Origin: Rallus limicola
Taxonomy: Eukaryota > Chordata > Aves > Gruiformes > Rallidae
Assembly: GCA_022605955.1 (NCBI GenBank)
Contig: JAKCOZ010000001.1
Coordinates: forward strand, 98,550,211 to 98,614,210
Length of the DNA stretch: 64,000 nt
Reading direction: 5' to 3'
In this document: one piece after another, positions 29,863 to 42,305 of the stretch
How the letters are laid out: the number at the start of each line of letters is the position of its first letter
Numbering within the stretch: position 1 is the first letter of the stretch
Position numbers and translations under genes: made by a program
Notes under the pieces: model-generated
Told to the model about the DNA's origin: nothing
Database searches by the model: none
What the model saw: only the letters and a program-made list of their open reading frames with translations

Positions 29863-30309
29863 CTATTTTCCAAGAGAACAAAAATGTATTTAAACTATTT
29901 AATTCTTATGTATTTCAAAGTGTTTTGAGTTCAAAAGCAAGTACTGCTACCACATGAATACAGTTTTCCCCCCAAACTTAACTGCTGTCAGACTGCAATG
30001 GTCAAAGCTCAACCTCAAATTTGACACATCAATATAGAAAAAATAAAGTTCAACTAAGAGATTATGTTTGTTTTTCCACATACATGAGCAGTCGTATTTA
30101 TTGAGAAGTTAATTACATTTGGACTACATAGAAAGCTGAGTGTGTGCATTTTTGGGAAAGGTGATGCTTTCTCAAGTTTTCCTCCTAATTTTTGAGGCCC
30201 CAAAATGTGAAGAAACGTAGAATGAAATTAGAATGAAGCAATTTCCTTTGTATTATATTCATCAGTTTTCTCCCTTACATTAATTTTAGTACCCAATGAT
30301 GTTACTTGC

Positions 30310-30435
30310 CCAAAAGTAAAGAATTCGGTCCTCTGCCATCTCTGATTTCAACTACATCATTAATATTTTCCAGATTGAAATCCTGAAAATGAAGTTGAAT
30401 GTTTTTTCCCTTTTCAGCATTTAAGTACCACACAC
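30310..30435 (-). CDS. TMPRSS15: TMPRSS15 CUB2 exon 2, followed by a GC donor
   Basis: A 126-nt exon with acceptor TTTTGTAG. It reads V-W-Y-L-N-A-E-K-G-K-N-I-Q-L-H-F-Q-D-F-N, then L-E-N-I-N-D-V-V-E-I-R-D-G and S-L-L-L. It is very close to the mammalian segment. The frame demands that the exon end TTGG at 30310, so the next intron starts GCAAGT. A GT three bases further on would break the frame. Confidence 0.95.
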
Positions 30436-31673
30436 CTACAAAATAATAACACACACACAAAAATCACCTTTTCAGTTGATGCATTTACTATGTCATATTT
30501 CACATAGGAGGACTTGAGAGAATATACTTCTAATCTCTGGCAAACTATTAAGAATCACCCAAGGGACATAGAAGTCTAAATCTTATCTTTAAAAGCAATT
30601 TACACTGTCAAGATCCAAAATTCAGTTGACTCTTGTTCTTTAAAACACTTCTGAAAGCTGGATTTAGGCTCCAAAGACATACATACATGCATTTTTTACC
30701 ATTCATGACAACTGTTGAGTTTTCCTAAAGTAGCAACGCTAATTCTTTTGTAACTGTGAAAATATGACAAATAAGTCATGTCACTTAAGTCTTATTTGAT
30801 AGCAAGATAATTTCTATAATCAGTCACAGAATCCTGTCTTTCTACTTAGATAAGTATTTGCTTTTGTTTTTCATATGCTTTATCAATTTTAATCTATGTA
30901 AGTGTGGATAATATGGAAGTATTTTTAAAAAGTAAAAAAAGAAAAATCCAACTTTTTTAATCTGTTCATAGAATGAAATGTATTTTCTCACCAGTAGGAA
31001 CCTCAAGTGGAACAGAGACACAAAATTCTAACTCTTATGATTAGCATCCAAACACAATTCTCCAGTTAAAGATGAAGTAATAAATTTCATTAAGAAGCAA
31101 TGACAAAGTTCTCTCCCTTGCTTCATCCATCAACAGCACATACTGGACCATCTTGAAACATTTTCTCTTTTGCTAGCTGTAGCTTAATCTAAATCAAGTA
31201 AAATCAGTAGAATAACAAGTCTTTTCACTTGAATGTTAGGAAACATTCAATAAAGGGAGGATGCCTTGCAAAATGCATGCACACATTCTTTGCCCTTAGG
31301 AAAGGTTAACTATTTAATAGAAGAGATGATGATGTTAACCTGGAAAACATATCGAGGTGTTATGGTAAAAAGGGGACTTCTACCACCTTGTCTGTTGTTG
31401 CATTGACACAAGAATATTTGATATATTAGACATAATATAATTGGCTTGCCTGAACCCATTCCAAGGAATTGTGGTTGCCTTCATGACTTTTTAATCAACT
31501 GGCACATGACTCCTTAGCTTCTTCTTAAGTGCTGTATAGACATCAGTTAAAAGGTCTTACTATATACAGCTTAGATTTTTTTTTTCTTGATAGCATCTGA
31601 CTTGCAAAAGCAGATTTAGTATTTCTACTTTTACATGGCTGAACTTTTCCTGAAGGCTTGGACAATGACTTAC
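30436..31673 (-). other. TMPRSS15: TMPRSS15 intron
   Basis: GT-AG intron of about 1.2 kb. Nothing recognised in it. Confidence 0.75.
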
Positions 31674-31763
31674 ACGAAGCTTGATTAGGATAATTGCTTG
31701 GAAAGTTTTCAGAGCTGAATGTACTGTTTGGCTCCCATAGCTCAACTGGCCCTCCACAGTCAG
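31674..31763 (-). CDS. TMPRSS15: TMPRSS15 CUB2 exon 1
   Basis: A 90-nt exon with acceptor TTTTTCAG and donor TCGT|GTAAGT. It reads D-C-G-G-P-V-E-L-W-E-P-N-S-T-F-S-S-E and then N-F-P-S-N-Y-P-N-Q-A-S, the start of the second CUB domain. The split codon T|GT gives the Cys that precedes V-W-Y-L in the next exon. The open frame running on past the donor is intronic. N-S-T is a sequon. Confidence 0.95.
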
Positions 31764-34700
31764 CTGAAAAAGAAAACATTTAAAAAACATAATTAACCTA
31801 TTGTCTTGCTCTTGCCATCCATTAGAACAAAGATAATTTGGAAGAAGTAATTTCATGAAGAGGACATCACTGTAAAGGTTCAGTTAAAGCGCTACTTGTA
31901 TAAAGCTTGAACACTGAATTGTAAGAAGCCAATACTCCCATAAGGAGACATTGTTGAGGAAACCAGGTGTATAAGTAAGATATTAAATTATTAGTAAGAT
32001 ATTAAATTATTAATTACATTTCCTGAGTCAGACCTGCTGAGACATACAATCAATGCCATAGTGTTATCTACAGCTACAGTTCATATCTTGCTGTGTGAAG
32101 TGCTAGTAAGACTGCATTCATGGTAGTGCTATGAGAAATTTTCCCCAGGTAGTTGGGGAAGGACACAATCTGTACTTCATTTGGTGATTACTGGTCTGAA
32201 GCTTCCCTCAAATATAGCATATTTATGCACTTAGTGTGTGTGCCTTGCTTATTATCTGACTGATACTCTTGCAGCATTATCAGAGATACTCAAGTGTAAA
32301 GCCCATTTTATCATAGAAACATACAATTGGGTTTGAGTTGGAGGGGACCTCAAAGATCACCTAGTTCCAACCCTCCTGTCATGGGCAGGGACAACCTCCA
32401 CTAAAAGCCCCATCTAACCTGGCCTTGAACGTGGTCAGGGAGGGGACAACATCTTCTTCACTGAGCAACCTGTCCCAGTGCTTCACCATTCTCACAGTAA
32501 AGAACTTCTTCCTAATATCTTATCTAAATCTTCCCTCTTTTAGTTAAATCCCATTACCACTTTTCTTACAACTACACTACCTGATGAAGGGTCCCTCTTC
32601 ATCTTTCCTGTAGACTACCTCTAGGTTGCAATAAGGTCTCCCCAGAGCCTTCTCTTCTGCAGGCTGAACAAGCCCAACTCTCTCAGCCTGTCCACACAGA
32701 AGAGGTGCTCCGGCCCTCTGGTCATTTTTGTAGCAAATAAATAATAATATAAAGATTATAGCAACTCCCTCCCCCACCTTTATTCTGTTATTTTGATTTC
32801 ATCAGGACCCTAAAAGAGTTGACAGTTAAACCTTGTAAATGATCAAGGTAGTAATTTATTTTTTTCCTTCAAAGAACTACTCCAATAAGAAAGGTCTTTA
32901 TCGTAAACATGTATATGCAATTATATATGAAAACAAATAGAAATATTTAAAAGCAAATATTGTCACAGTGTATAGACACATACACACGCCCACACACATA
33001 GCATCGCTAAGTGTACTGTCTATATTATCTTTCAATATATAGTTTAGATGGTTTACATCCAAAATATGTCAGCCTCATGTTCCAAAATTTTACTTCATGT
33101 GGAGAAACATCATTTATTTTCATTTCAGCTGTACCATCAGAATGAATTTGGATGTTTTTCCACTATTGTAGTTCACAATTGCTTTATTCAAGTATAAACA
33201 GTGCTCTTCCACTTGCTTTAGGAAATAGAAGCTAAGGCAGAAGATAACTACTTTTAAAATGTTGGGGTTCTGTTGGTTTATTCCTGGAATTAAAATGGAT
33301 TTTTTCAAGTTTCAGACTTTGGGTAAACTGTAACAATCTCCCCCCACCTTATGATTTAAATTTTGTATTTCATTATGTCTGTCAGTTTTGGCAAAATCTG
33401 AGCCACTTGGTTGTGGACTGCATAATCCACAAGTCCTACTGGGTTTGCTCATTGAGCCCCACTGGGAAGAAGCTCCACTAAATACAAGAAATATTCGAAC
33501 TTTCTCATGACAGACATCTTACAGAACTCTCTGTTTCACCAAATCACTCCTAACAAGAAATGTTGCAATCTGAAAGGAAAAGGAACTGTTAAAAAGCACA
33601 GGCTGATAAAGAATTATATCATGTTTCAGCTGTATTGTTCACAATGAGGGCTACTTTCTTTAAATAGCATTAACAACATATAAAGATTACATGGGCTTTT
33701 TTATGGAACATTATTGCACCTACAAACAGACACATGACTGTTGTAAAGCTGCCTGAAGGATATATAATTCTTAGCCAATATAGTTTGATGATATGAGCAG
33801 AGCAAGGTGAACTTAATAGCAGAACAGTGGCAATTTATGATGAAATCTGATCTGCTGTTGAATACGTGTAAGGCACATTAGGAATCATCTTTCTCTTGCA
33901 TGGAAAAATGATAGAAGTAACTGATTTTACCCATGTGTGGAAAAAATGTTCTAAAATATTTCAGTGACCTTTAAACACAAATTTATATGGAGTTACTTGT
34001 ATAGCTGTCACTCATTAGAGAGCCAAATAGCAATCAGCAACAACCATCTTGAACTTCATTAAACTTAATAGAGAATTTTCTCAACTCTGAAGAAAATAAT
34101 ATACGAGCTATTAATAAAAAAATAGAACCTCTGTGCTTTGCCTAAAACTTTAATTTATATTGACACAGACATCTTAAGTGTGGAATCTACACTGTAATTT
34201 CCACACTGCTGTTTGTGTTAAAAGACAGGTTATAAATGAATATGAAGATGAAAGCAATCTTTGTCTTAGATGAAAATGTAAGCTGACAGTCTTGTGCAAA
34301 AGACAAAAGCAAATCTAGCTTTCCTATTCCACTATTATTATTTATTTTTTACTTTTCATGTCTGGAAAAAGAAATTGGCTCAGCTGAAAATCTTTCATCT
34401 TTCATTTATAGACGTGACATTTGTCGTGAAACAACTACTAAGCTTACACCACATCCATCAAAGTAATTTCATACTTCTTTGAAGATGATTGAGAACATTC
34501 ACTTTTTTTCAGCAGGTTACAGCATACATGTAGCGTGCCTCAACACAGTTATGCAAACAAGTTAGTTTTCCTCCAGTGGCAGCTTAGACTGTGCTTTTGT
34601 ACCGTGTTGAAGGACAGTACAGATCCCTGTTAATCTGTTTCACATAACATGACCTCTTCCTTTTTTTGGATATATCTTCATCACCATATTTTGGTTGGAA

Positions 34701-36774
34701 ATCTATAGTTTGAATGACATTTCTTTGGTGCTTAGATAGCAGCACTCAGCTACTGTTTACTACAGGGTCGTTCTACCTGTAATCATTATACTGGTGCTGA
34801 CTTGTGATGTCTGTTTACCCACAGTACTTGAAAGATGGCTGGAGGTGGCAGATATCACCACCTCTCTGCAATATTACTTTAATGGAAACTGCAGTCAAAT
34901 TCTAAAGCTTGCTTTGCTAAGTTATGGCTGAATTTGCTAGTTATTAAAATTTAATTTTGGTGATGGAAACATCTTGTTGAATGTTTACCTCGCTGTGTCT
35001 CAGGATAGAGATCTGAACCAAAATTTTGCTCATATATTTAGGTTTTGTTTTGTTTCCTGTCCTGATGCAGTAAATTTAAAGTTGATATATTTAGGAGAAT
35101 GAGAATATTAGTAGACCGTGCTTCAACAAGAACACAATGAAAATGGTCTTTTTCTATTATTTTAATCTTAGACCATTTTTATTTACTATATACTGCCATG
35201 AGAGCAGCTACCAGCTTTTTGTAAGCAACAATAAATCTAATAGGAGATGGTTCTGGAACATACTGACTGATTGTTTTAAAAATTTGAAGCAATCTATAAT
35301 AGGTCTTTTGTAGAAACCACTTTTTCTCCAAAAAGTTCATGCCTCTCACAATAAATTACAAAGCTCTATCAAATAATTTAATGGTTTCTTTTCCACAAGC
35401 TCTAGTCATATTCTTATCATATTCTTTTTGCTTTGAATGTATGTGGATCTGGTGAACATAACATGCAATACTTCATTGTTTTATATATATTTTTCATATT
35501 TATAATGATGACTACAGGTGTTTTCATATTTTTCTCAATGAGGTTCTTCTAACTAGCTCCATGTAACTGAAATGTTTTCAGGAAATTTAAATTTCTGTGC
35601 TTTCCTCTAAAAGTCTCTGCAATGTGGTGGGTCTGGATCAAGCTTTCCAATCTGCCTGGAGGAGTGCGTATGCACTATAGGTAGACATTTCAGGTTTCAT
35701 TAATTGGACCTGGAGAAGATGGCAAAACCAATGTTCCTCCAATTTCTCACTCAATCTGGGATTCAGAAGAGGTACCAATAAGATAGTGAGATGAAAAGAG
35801 GCACCATCAGGCAGGAAAGAAGCCCCATCCGTTATTACTAACTGGAGCAAGCACCTTTTTATCCCTCCTGTTTTACCTCAAGAAGTAGAGCTAGTAAAGG
35901 CAAAATTGAATAAATCAGGGTTAGGTTTTAATGCATTACACAGTTTATGCAAATATTGAAACATTAGATGTGGGTGTGGAAGGAGTCCTTTGACTGTTTT
36001 GGGTTTTTTTGTCCACTCATTTCCTTTGAAACCAGAACCGCTAACTGTCCCCTTCTGTCCTGTTTTGCTATTTTTTCTTCAAAGCAAATTTTGCGTCCAT
36101 TTAATGTAGTCAGATATAGTAGGTATAACAGTACAACCAAATGCATACTGGAATGGATTGATTCATCATGAGCCTTGTTCCAGATAATACCTCCACTCTG
36201 GGTTTAATATACTAATATAAATCGTGCTCCATTCGTAAGCTGTTCTGGCACTATTTTAGGTTCATTCCCATAAATGTGGGGTTTGTCAGTGTGAAACCCT
36301 AATTTTTCTCAGAGCTCCATAATTTTTTACTATTGAGGCCTCTAGTGATATTATTTGACTTTTCTTGTTTTCTTATTCCCCCCCTCTACGTTGCTTAATA
36401 TTTCAAATGCAGAGGTCTTAATCCTCCTTCTCTTTCTTCTTCCTTCCCCTTCAGTGGCTTACTCGAAGCATTACTAATTAAAGCTTTTAAGAGACAAATT
36501 CTGAATTCATGAATTATCATCCACTCTTGAAGTTTTGGAAGGTATACTGATAGTTTACTATTACACTGATAGTATAAACTGTGAATCTACCACTTCTGTT
36601 GCTATCAGTGGAGTCATGGGCCGGAAACATGATTCCTTAGGATGTTATCCTTAAGATAGTTCTATGATGTTGAAGAGAGATTTTTATAAAACTGAAGGTT
36701 TAAGATCCTGAATCACTCATACACAAGTACAGTCACAGGAAATGGCATTCAACTGTAATGTAGCGTTTACTTAC
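31764..36774 (-). other. TMPRSS15: TMPRSS15 intron with a CR1 fragment
   Basis: Intron of about 5 kb with the CR1 fragment at 32311-32730. It also holds short (CA) and (TA) runs near 32980-33000. No other gene recognised. Confidence 0.7.
32311..32730 (-). mobile_element. CR1 LINE 3' fragment
   Basis: The plus strand begins tcatagaaacatacaattgg, followed by 'gttggaggggacctcaaaga', 'cctggccttgaacgtggtca', 'agaacttcttcctaatatct' and 'ctcagcctgtccacacagaa'. This is the 3' part of a CR1 inserted in the same orientation as TMPRSS15. Its terminal octamers are decayed, so it is fairly old. Confidence 0.93.
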
Positions 36775-36916
36775 TGGGAACTGATGGAGTAGTGGTAACA
36801 TCTGGAATCGCAGTTGGTTCTACATAAATGCTTTCATTACACTTTCCCTTTGTCAGGCCAATGTCATCCAAGGCAATATCACTGGGACCACGCTTTTTAA
36901 AGGCATCAAAAATAAC
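36775..36916 (-). CDS. TMPRSS15: TMPRSS15 MAM exon 4 and MAM-CUB2 linker
   Basis: A 142-nt exon that starts in phase 0 after ACTTCAG and ends CCCA|GTAAGT. It reads V-I-F-D-A-F-K-K-R-G and S-D-I-A-L-D-D-I-G-L-T, the conserved end of MAM domains, then G-K-C-N-E-S-I-Y-V-E-P-T. A Thr/Pro-rich hinge (D-V-T-T-T-P-S-V-P) leads into D-C-G-G-P of CUB2. N-E-S is a sequon. It matches the mammalian layout. Confidence 0.95.
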
Positions 36917-38113
36917 CTGAAGTTCATGAAAAAAATTAGAATTTTAAGATTTAATGAAACATTTTTCAGTTTCTTATGCTGAACCATTCTGTCCTCTTTC
37001 TTGAGTCCTCTTCTGGCTACTGTAGTCTACACTGGTGCTACACTCAGAAGAAGGCACCAAGGATGAGACAAGATTCCTTGCAAAACAAAACAGCATTATG
37101 CAAACAAAGTTGGTCTCTCTAAGTAATGAAGAAACTTCTTTATATAAATTATGAATGTGATTTAAAACTACTCAATAACTTTACTTTTTATACATAAATG
37201 CATACATTTTTTTGAAACACAAATTCTGTATCACTCATCAGTCCAAACTTCTCCTGATCTAGTGCTATATCTTTATGAAAATTTGAAATTATTATCCTTT
37301 GTTTTTGTGCTTTAATATCCACATATTTAAAGAAATTCTGCTATGAAGAAATTTGTGCTGGTGAAATACCACTAGGTATAGCCCTCCTGAAATCATAAAA
37401 CATACATTTGCTGTAAATGTGATGCAGCCAGGTCACAGATGCATTTACTTCCTCAGATGGTAAATGCAACTTTCTGGCAGTGCTTTTGCATCACTAAAAA
37501 CTACTAGAGCAGGACAACCCATCCCAAATACCTGCAAAAAGATTTTTTTTTTCAATAGAGAGTTCCTGAAGGAGCTGTCTAGCATAAATCTCCTCTCGTT
37601 TACACATAAGTTAAGTTGGTTGCTAGCCATGTGGAGCCAAATACATTTCTGTCTGGAACACACTTTCAGTCAATTATTCTCTAATTAATTAGTGAAAATA
37701 CTGCTTCACAATCTGAAGCTACTTAATTTACATTTCACAGCTAAGTACTTCATAACACACTCACTGTTGGGATTTTAAACACATCAGATTTTAATAGGCT
37801 TTGAACCCTCTTGTTTTGTGTGAAGCTCTCTTTCGTGATAACATTGATTGTCTCATGACAATGTTAAGGTTTTCTGTTTTCTACAATAATAGTACTTTAA
37901 TTTCCAGATCAGGAAAGTGGGGAGTGGGTGTATGTGTGTGACAATTCAAAGGGGGGCTTCTAGTCTTCTGTATGCATTTATTTGATAGCATGCATTAGTG
38001 AATAATGCTAGGTATTATGTTTGGAGCTGTGGATCATTGGATTCAATTGACAGAAAACTCTGATTTCAGTTTAGCTAAAATAAATTTGCAAAAGAACTAG
38101 CAGTTTAACAAAC
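36917..38113 (-). other. TMPRSS15: TMPRSS15 intron
   Basis: GT-AG intron of about 1.2 kb. Nothing recognised in it. Confidence 0.75.
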
Positions 38114-38264
38114 CTTAAAATCAGATGTTTCGTTTAAAGTTACTTGTCCGTAATTCCATTTGTTTCCATAGTTTCCTTCTTTCTGGAAAATAATCTTTTC
38201 CAAACCTTGATCATTACTTATGCTAACTCTTAAACGGTAAACATTAGTACTGTACATGAAATAC
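38114..38264 (-). CDS. TMPRSS15: TMPRSS15 MAM exon 3
   Basis: A 151-nt exon with a strong C-rich acceptor (CCCCCCCTAG) and donor AAG|GTTTGT. It reads Y-F-M-Y-S-T-N-V-Y-R-L-R-V, then I-S-N-D-Q-G-L-E-K, F-Q-K-E-G-N-Y-G and W-N-Y-G-Q-V-T-L-N-E-T. This aligns almost residue for residue with the mammalian MAM core. N-E-T is a sequon. It ends in phase 0. Confidence 0.96.
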
Positions 38265-38780
38265 CTAGGGGGGGAAGAGCAATTTTTGCAGTATTGAAAT
38301 GAAATTTCATGAAAAAATATCAAGCTTTTAACTTTATAAATGGATTTATCAAATTAGGATTAATTTGCAGTGAGCATGAGAATAAAATTAATTGTATGTT
38401 TAGATTACACCTGGAAGATTTACTTGGTACTTTGCTATATTTTCTGCAGAGGCATAGTTAAGTTTCATGACCAAAACCACTTCAGGGATTCTTAATATCA
38501 TTTCTGTATAGAAAAGAATATTGGATGCAGGATGAAGAAGAGAATATATTAAAGCTAACTGCAAGACTTAAACTTAGAAATGATTCAAAGTTTCAGGCTT
38601 TGAATTGAGACCAATCATGGAAATCCAAACAGGAGTCTTATACTGCTCGTACATTGACTTAGTTTAATATTATATATGAAAGAAAGTCTGTTGGATTTTG
38701 TTGTTGTTTTGTGGTTTTTTGTTGTTTTTTTTTTTTTTTTTCTTAAACAAAGCATATATTTAGGACTTAGGTAAGAATAC

Positions 38781-38883
38781 CAGAAGCTTAGGCAAAATGC
38801 ATCTGAAGAGACCAAAGGCAGACTCAGAATCCGGACTCTCTCGTCTCCCATTCCAAGTCCTACGGGTGTTGAAATATAAAATC
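38781..38883 (-). CDS. TMPRSS15: TMPRSS15 MAM exon 2
   Basis: A 103-nt exon with acceptor CTTGCAG and donor TTCTG|GTATTC. It reads F-Y-I-S-T-P-V-G-L-G-M-G-D-E-R-V, then I-L-S-L-P-L and F-C-L-S-F. The split codon TG|G gives the Trp of S-F-W that begins the next segment. It fits the mammalian F-Y-I-S-T-P-T-G and L-S-L-P-L segments. The intron after it (38265-38780) contains a T-rich run at about 38698-38741. Confidence 0.95.
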
Positions 38884-41234
38884 CTGCAAGATAATGAACA
38901 TGTTTTAATCAGTACACAATTACTGATTTGTTTTTTAAATGAAATTTTTTGTGTTAAAAAAATATCAATAGCATCAAGCACAGATAGTACCATGACATGG
39001 AAGATTCCTGACAAAATAAATGTGAGTGATTATCCCAAGTTACATTCATCAGTCAATGACATACTGCAATGAGCTTTTTAAGCATTTTTGGACACTGCTC
39101 TGAACTAGACATCAAATGGGAAACTAGTCCTTTTGAAGTTAGTGGAAACTCTGTCTTTTATTTAGTGAAGGCAATGATTCACATGGGTGATCTACTTAGT
39201 TTATAAAAAAATATCTTCCTGTTTGACATGCTTGTGGCTTTGCAGAATTTCCCAACATTTTAATAATTTTTATTCTCATAATAATATGAAATATGGGTTG
39301 TGCGTTGAAGGGGATCAGAGAATGACTACATGAATATCTTCTAGCAAGGGGAAGCATTCTAAAGAAGAAAAAAACATTATTTGGGGAAACTGGGGCTTTA
39401 GCTTTTTAATTCCTTGCACTTGTGAATTTGGACTTCTTGCTACCATATGGAAATAAAATGTGAGGTCAGGTTACAGAAACATATGATTTTTCAAAAGGAA
39501 GGCAAAATTAGGCAGAGTAAGAAATCCTAAAATATAATCCTTGCTTTATTGAAATCATGGCTGTAATTTTAGACTTCCTTCCATTCCTTCCTTCTAATAT
39601 ATGCAGATATTATTATTATCCCTAGAATCTACAAATAAATACAAATTTAATTACATACTTCAAATTATATATGCTATATTATGTTATTTGTACTTCTAGA
39701 TTAGCTAGCTTTTTCATGTGGAAGGTTGAAGGACCAAAAAATTAGTCTGCAATCTCAATCAGGCCTTTCATTTCCTATATTGACTTAGGAAGCTTGCATT
39801 AAAATTAACATGGTGTCCAGCATTAAGAAAGTAAGCATAGTATTCTCTTTCAGAAAAGGTCTTCATATAGTCATAAGTGACAGTTCTCTGTCTTTGTTTC
39901 ATCAGTTCTCTGAGCATTCAGAATCAATTGTTGAGTATGTATTAAGTCCTTTGCTTTTCAAGAGAAGCAAACCAAAATTACATTGTCTCACAAAATGTAT
40001 ATAATATCTAGATATTAATAAGGCAGTTCATCATTTCAAATGTATGTTGTAGAAATTTGAATATTCAATAAAATAGCAACATTACATATAGCAACTTTAC
40101 ATATGTCAGCTTAGATCTAGCATAGTGAAACAGTACCTAAAGTAAATTAGCATGTTCAACAGAGCTAGAGATCATTGCTGTTTTCTTAAACAAATTTTAT
40201 GTTCTTTCATCTAATTTGTATTCTAGGAGTCAAGTTGGAAGACAAAACAGTTTCTGAAGATTGTTTAGAATATGTGCATTTACTCAGAGAGAGGTGAATA
40301 ATTTCTGTCCAATAATGTGCTGAATAATATTTTTCTTTTCCTGGGAGTAACTTCTGCTAGAATAATTTGCAATTTTTCCAGTTATTTGTGACTGAATAAG
40401 TTCTGTATAAGTCTTGCACAGAATACATACAACCATTGCAAAAGCAAAATTATGTTAATTTATTTTAGCTGGACTAACAAATCAACTGAGAAAGAGATTG
40501 TTTAGTTTTCCTGTTAAAGGAGAAAGACACTTTTGGAGTCTAATTCTGGGATACACATTCAAAACCTGATTCCTACCACTATTGTCTCTTTAACTAAAAC
40601 CCACATTTGATATGATCACTCCTCCAATTAAGATGTTTTGCTGCAGCAGTTGCTGGAGTTTTTTTGTTTTGTACATGTGCTGAAAGTTAGCATTTCACAG
40701 GGGACACTGGTACTCTATGAACCCTGTAGGTCAACTTTATGTAAAATATAAAATTATCCTGTGACAACCATAAGGATGTCAACAGTAGATAGAGATGAAA
40801 TATTAATTATTTCCCTAAAATGTAAATATACTTACTATTTTCCTTAAGGTAAACATGCAGTTATTTGATCTATAACACTTTTGCATAATAGAAATTCCTT
40901 TCTCAAGAAACTTCAATACCTCACACTTTATATATTCCTTTTTTTTTTGGGTTTTTTTTTGGCTTTTTTTGTTCGGTTGGGGGTTTTTTGGTTGTTTTGG
41001 GGTTTTGGGTTTTTTGTTTGTTTGTTTGGGGTTTTATTGTTCCTTTTAGTTTTGGTATATTTCCACAAGGTGGAAATGAGTAGGACATTTTGTCTGGTAG
41101 CCCCATCTCAGTTTTTATGGCAGAATAAAATGACATCCCATTGATACCACTGTGAGGAATCTATTGCACAGTGGTATAACTTAAGCTAAATCAAGTTTTC
41201 CTTTAACTTGCAAGCGACTTGTATTTGATCTTAC
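38884..41234 (-). other. TMPRSS15: TMPRSS15 intron
   Basis: Intron of about 2.4 kb. It contains the T/G-rich run described at 40939-41035. No gene or LINE fragment recognised. Confidence 0.7.
40939..41035 (+). repeat. T/G-rich low-complexity tract with several G-runs
   Basis: The plus strand alternates long T runs with G runs of three to five, including ggttttgggttttttgtttg. It is simple sequence; the translated open frame over it is an artefact. At least four G-runs of three or more lie within about 55 nt, so G-quadruplex formation on this strand is conceivable. Confidence 0.85.
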
Positions 41235-41384
41235 CTGACACATTGCCAAACGTATGATCAAAATCAGGACCACTCATAAAGGGAAAAGTTGGGCCCTGAA
41301 TTCTCTCCCACTCTGAATCATCATCTAAATCTTGTATCCAATAACAAAAGCCATCTTCAAAAGTGCAATTGACTTTCTCATCAT
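41235..41384 (-). CDS. TMPRSS15: TMPRSS15 MAM exon 1
   Basis: A 150-nt exon with acceptor TGTTCACAG and donor TCAG|GTAAGA. It reads D-E-K-V-N-C-T-F-E-D-G-F-C-Y-W-I-Q-D-L, then E-W-E-R-I-Q-G and F-D-H-T-F-G-N-V-S. C-T-F-E-D-G-F-C is the MAM signature start. It is highly conserved with mammals. N-C-T and N-V-S are sequons. Confidence 0.96.
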
Positions 41385-42167
41385 CTGTGAACAAGAATCT
41401 CTAGTAAATAAAAATGACAGTGTCGTTATGTATTATTCTTTTCCTGGTGCCTTGAAGTGTAGGTCAGCCCCTAGAAAGTGTTTCCACATGATGAAAGTTT
41501 CCTGGCACTTTGGATGCTTTCTACAGCATATCCCTTCCCAGCCACATCCCCTATTCCCATCGTGCTCAAAATTTAGCACCTGAAGAAGGCTTCACTTGTC
41601 CAAACTGCATCTAATTTCTGACTACTAAAGAACACCAATGTATGATTTGCATCGTTGTGTTTTGTTGTCACTGCAGATTTACTGCATCTGGAATTTTTCC
41701 AACCCCTATTTGCTGAAACACGCATTTTCCTTCATGTCACTTTTATCATTTGGAGCTACTACTTTTTGGCAATGACTTAGGACATCAAAAGCTTTGGAGA
41801 GCAGGTACTGTCAGGTGATCACAGAATAATGATTATCGTCAGTGATTCAACAGTGTTCATTACTGAACAACCTGGCTGAATGGGTTTTGATGGAGATATG
41901 GGAAGAGTTTTTATCTTATTTAAACAGATCCACTTTGTAAGACATCACACTACTGCTAGATACAGGCTTGTAAACCTGTGGACAGTCTTCCTGAAATAAA
42001 TTATTCCAACTCTAAAATAGTGTGACATTTCCCCAAGTGGATCTGTTCAGTGTACTGAGGCCAGAAAACACTGCTTCCCTTTTCATCTCCATTTGGTCAC
42101 ACTGAAAATATAGTTTTACCAAACTTTCAGGATAGCAAAACCACACATACACAAAAAGAAGACTTAC

Positions 42168-42305
42168 TGTTTAGTTCACTTGCATTAAATGCAGTATACG
42201 TTGCATTAAAGCCATTGTAATTTTCAGAATAATCGGATATAAACTGCGCTGTAGCCTCATGAGAAAAAATGTAAATTGTCTCAGGATTAATCCCCGACAG
42301 AGAAG
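42168..42305 (-). CDS. TMPRSS15: TMPRSS15 CUB1 exon 3
   Basis: A 138-nt exon with acceptor GTTCTCAG and donor AACA|GTAAGT. It reads S-L-S-G-I-N-P-E-T-I-Y-I-F-S, then F-I-S-D-Y-S-E and G-F-N-A-T-Y-T-A-F-N-A-S-E-L-N. The end matches the mammalian G-F-N-A-T-Y-T-A-F-N-S-S-E-L-N. It joins to N-D-E-K-V-N-C of the MAM domain. Confidence 0.95.

Noticed and set aside
31543..31673. Continuation of the CUB2 exon 1 frame past 31674
   Set aside because: It follows a clear GTAAGT donor. The conserved continuation V-W-Y-L-N-A is found in the next exon at 30310-30435.
40881..41144. 87-codon Phe/Gly/Leu-rich open frame resembling a membrane protein
   Set aside because: It is produced by the T/G-rich low-complexity tract.
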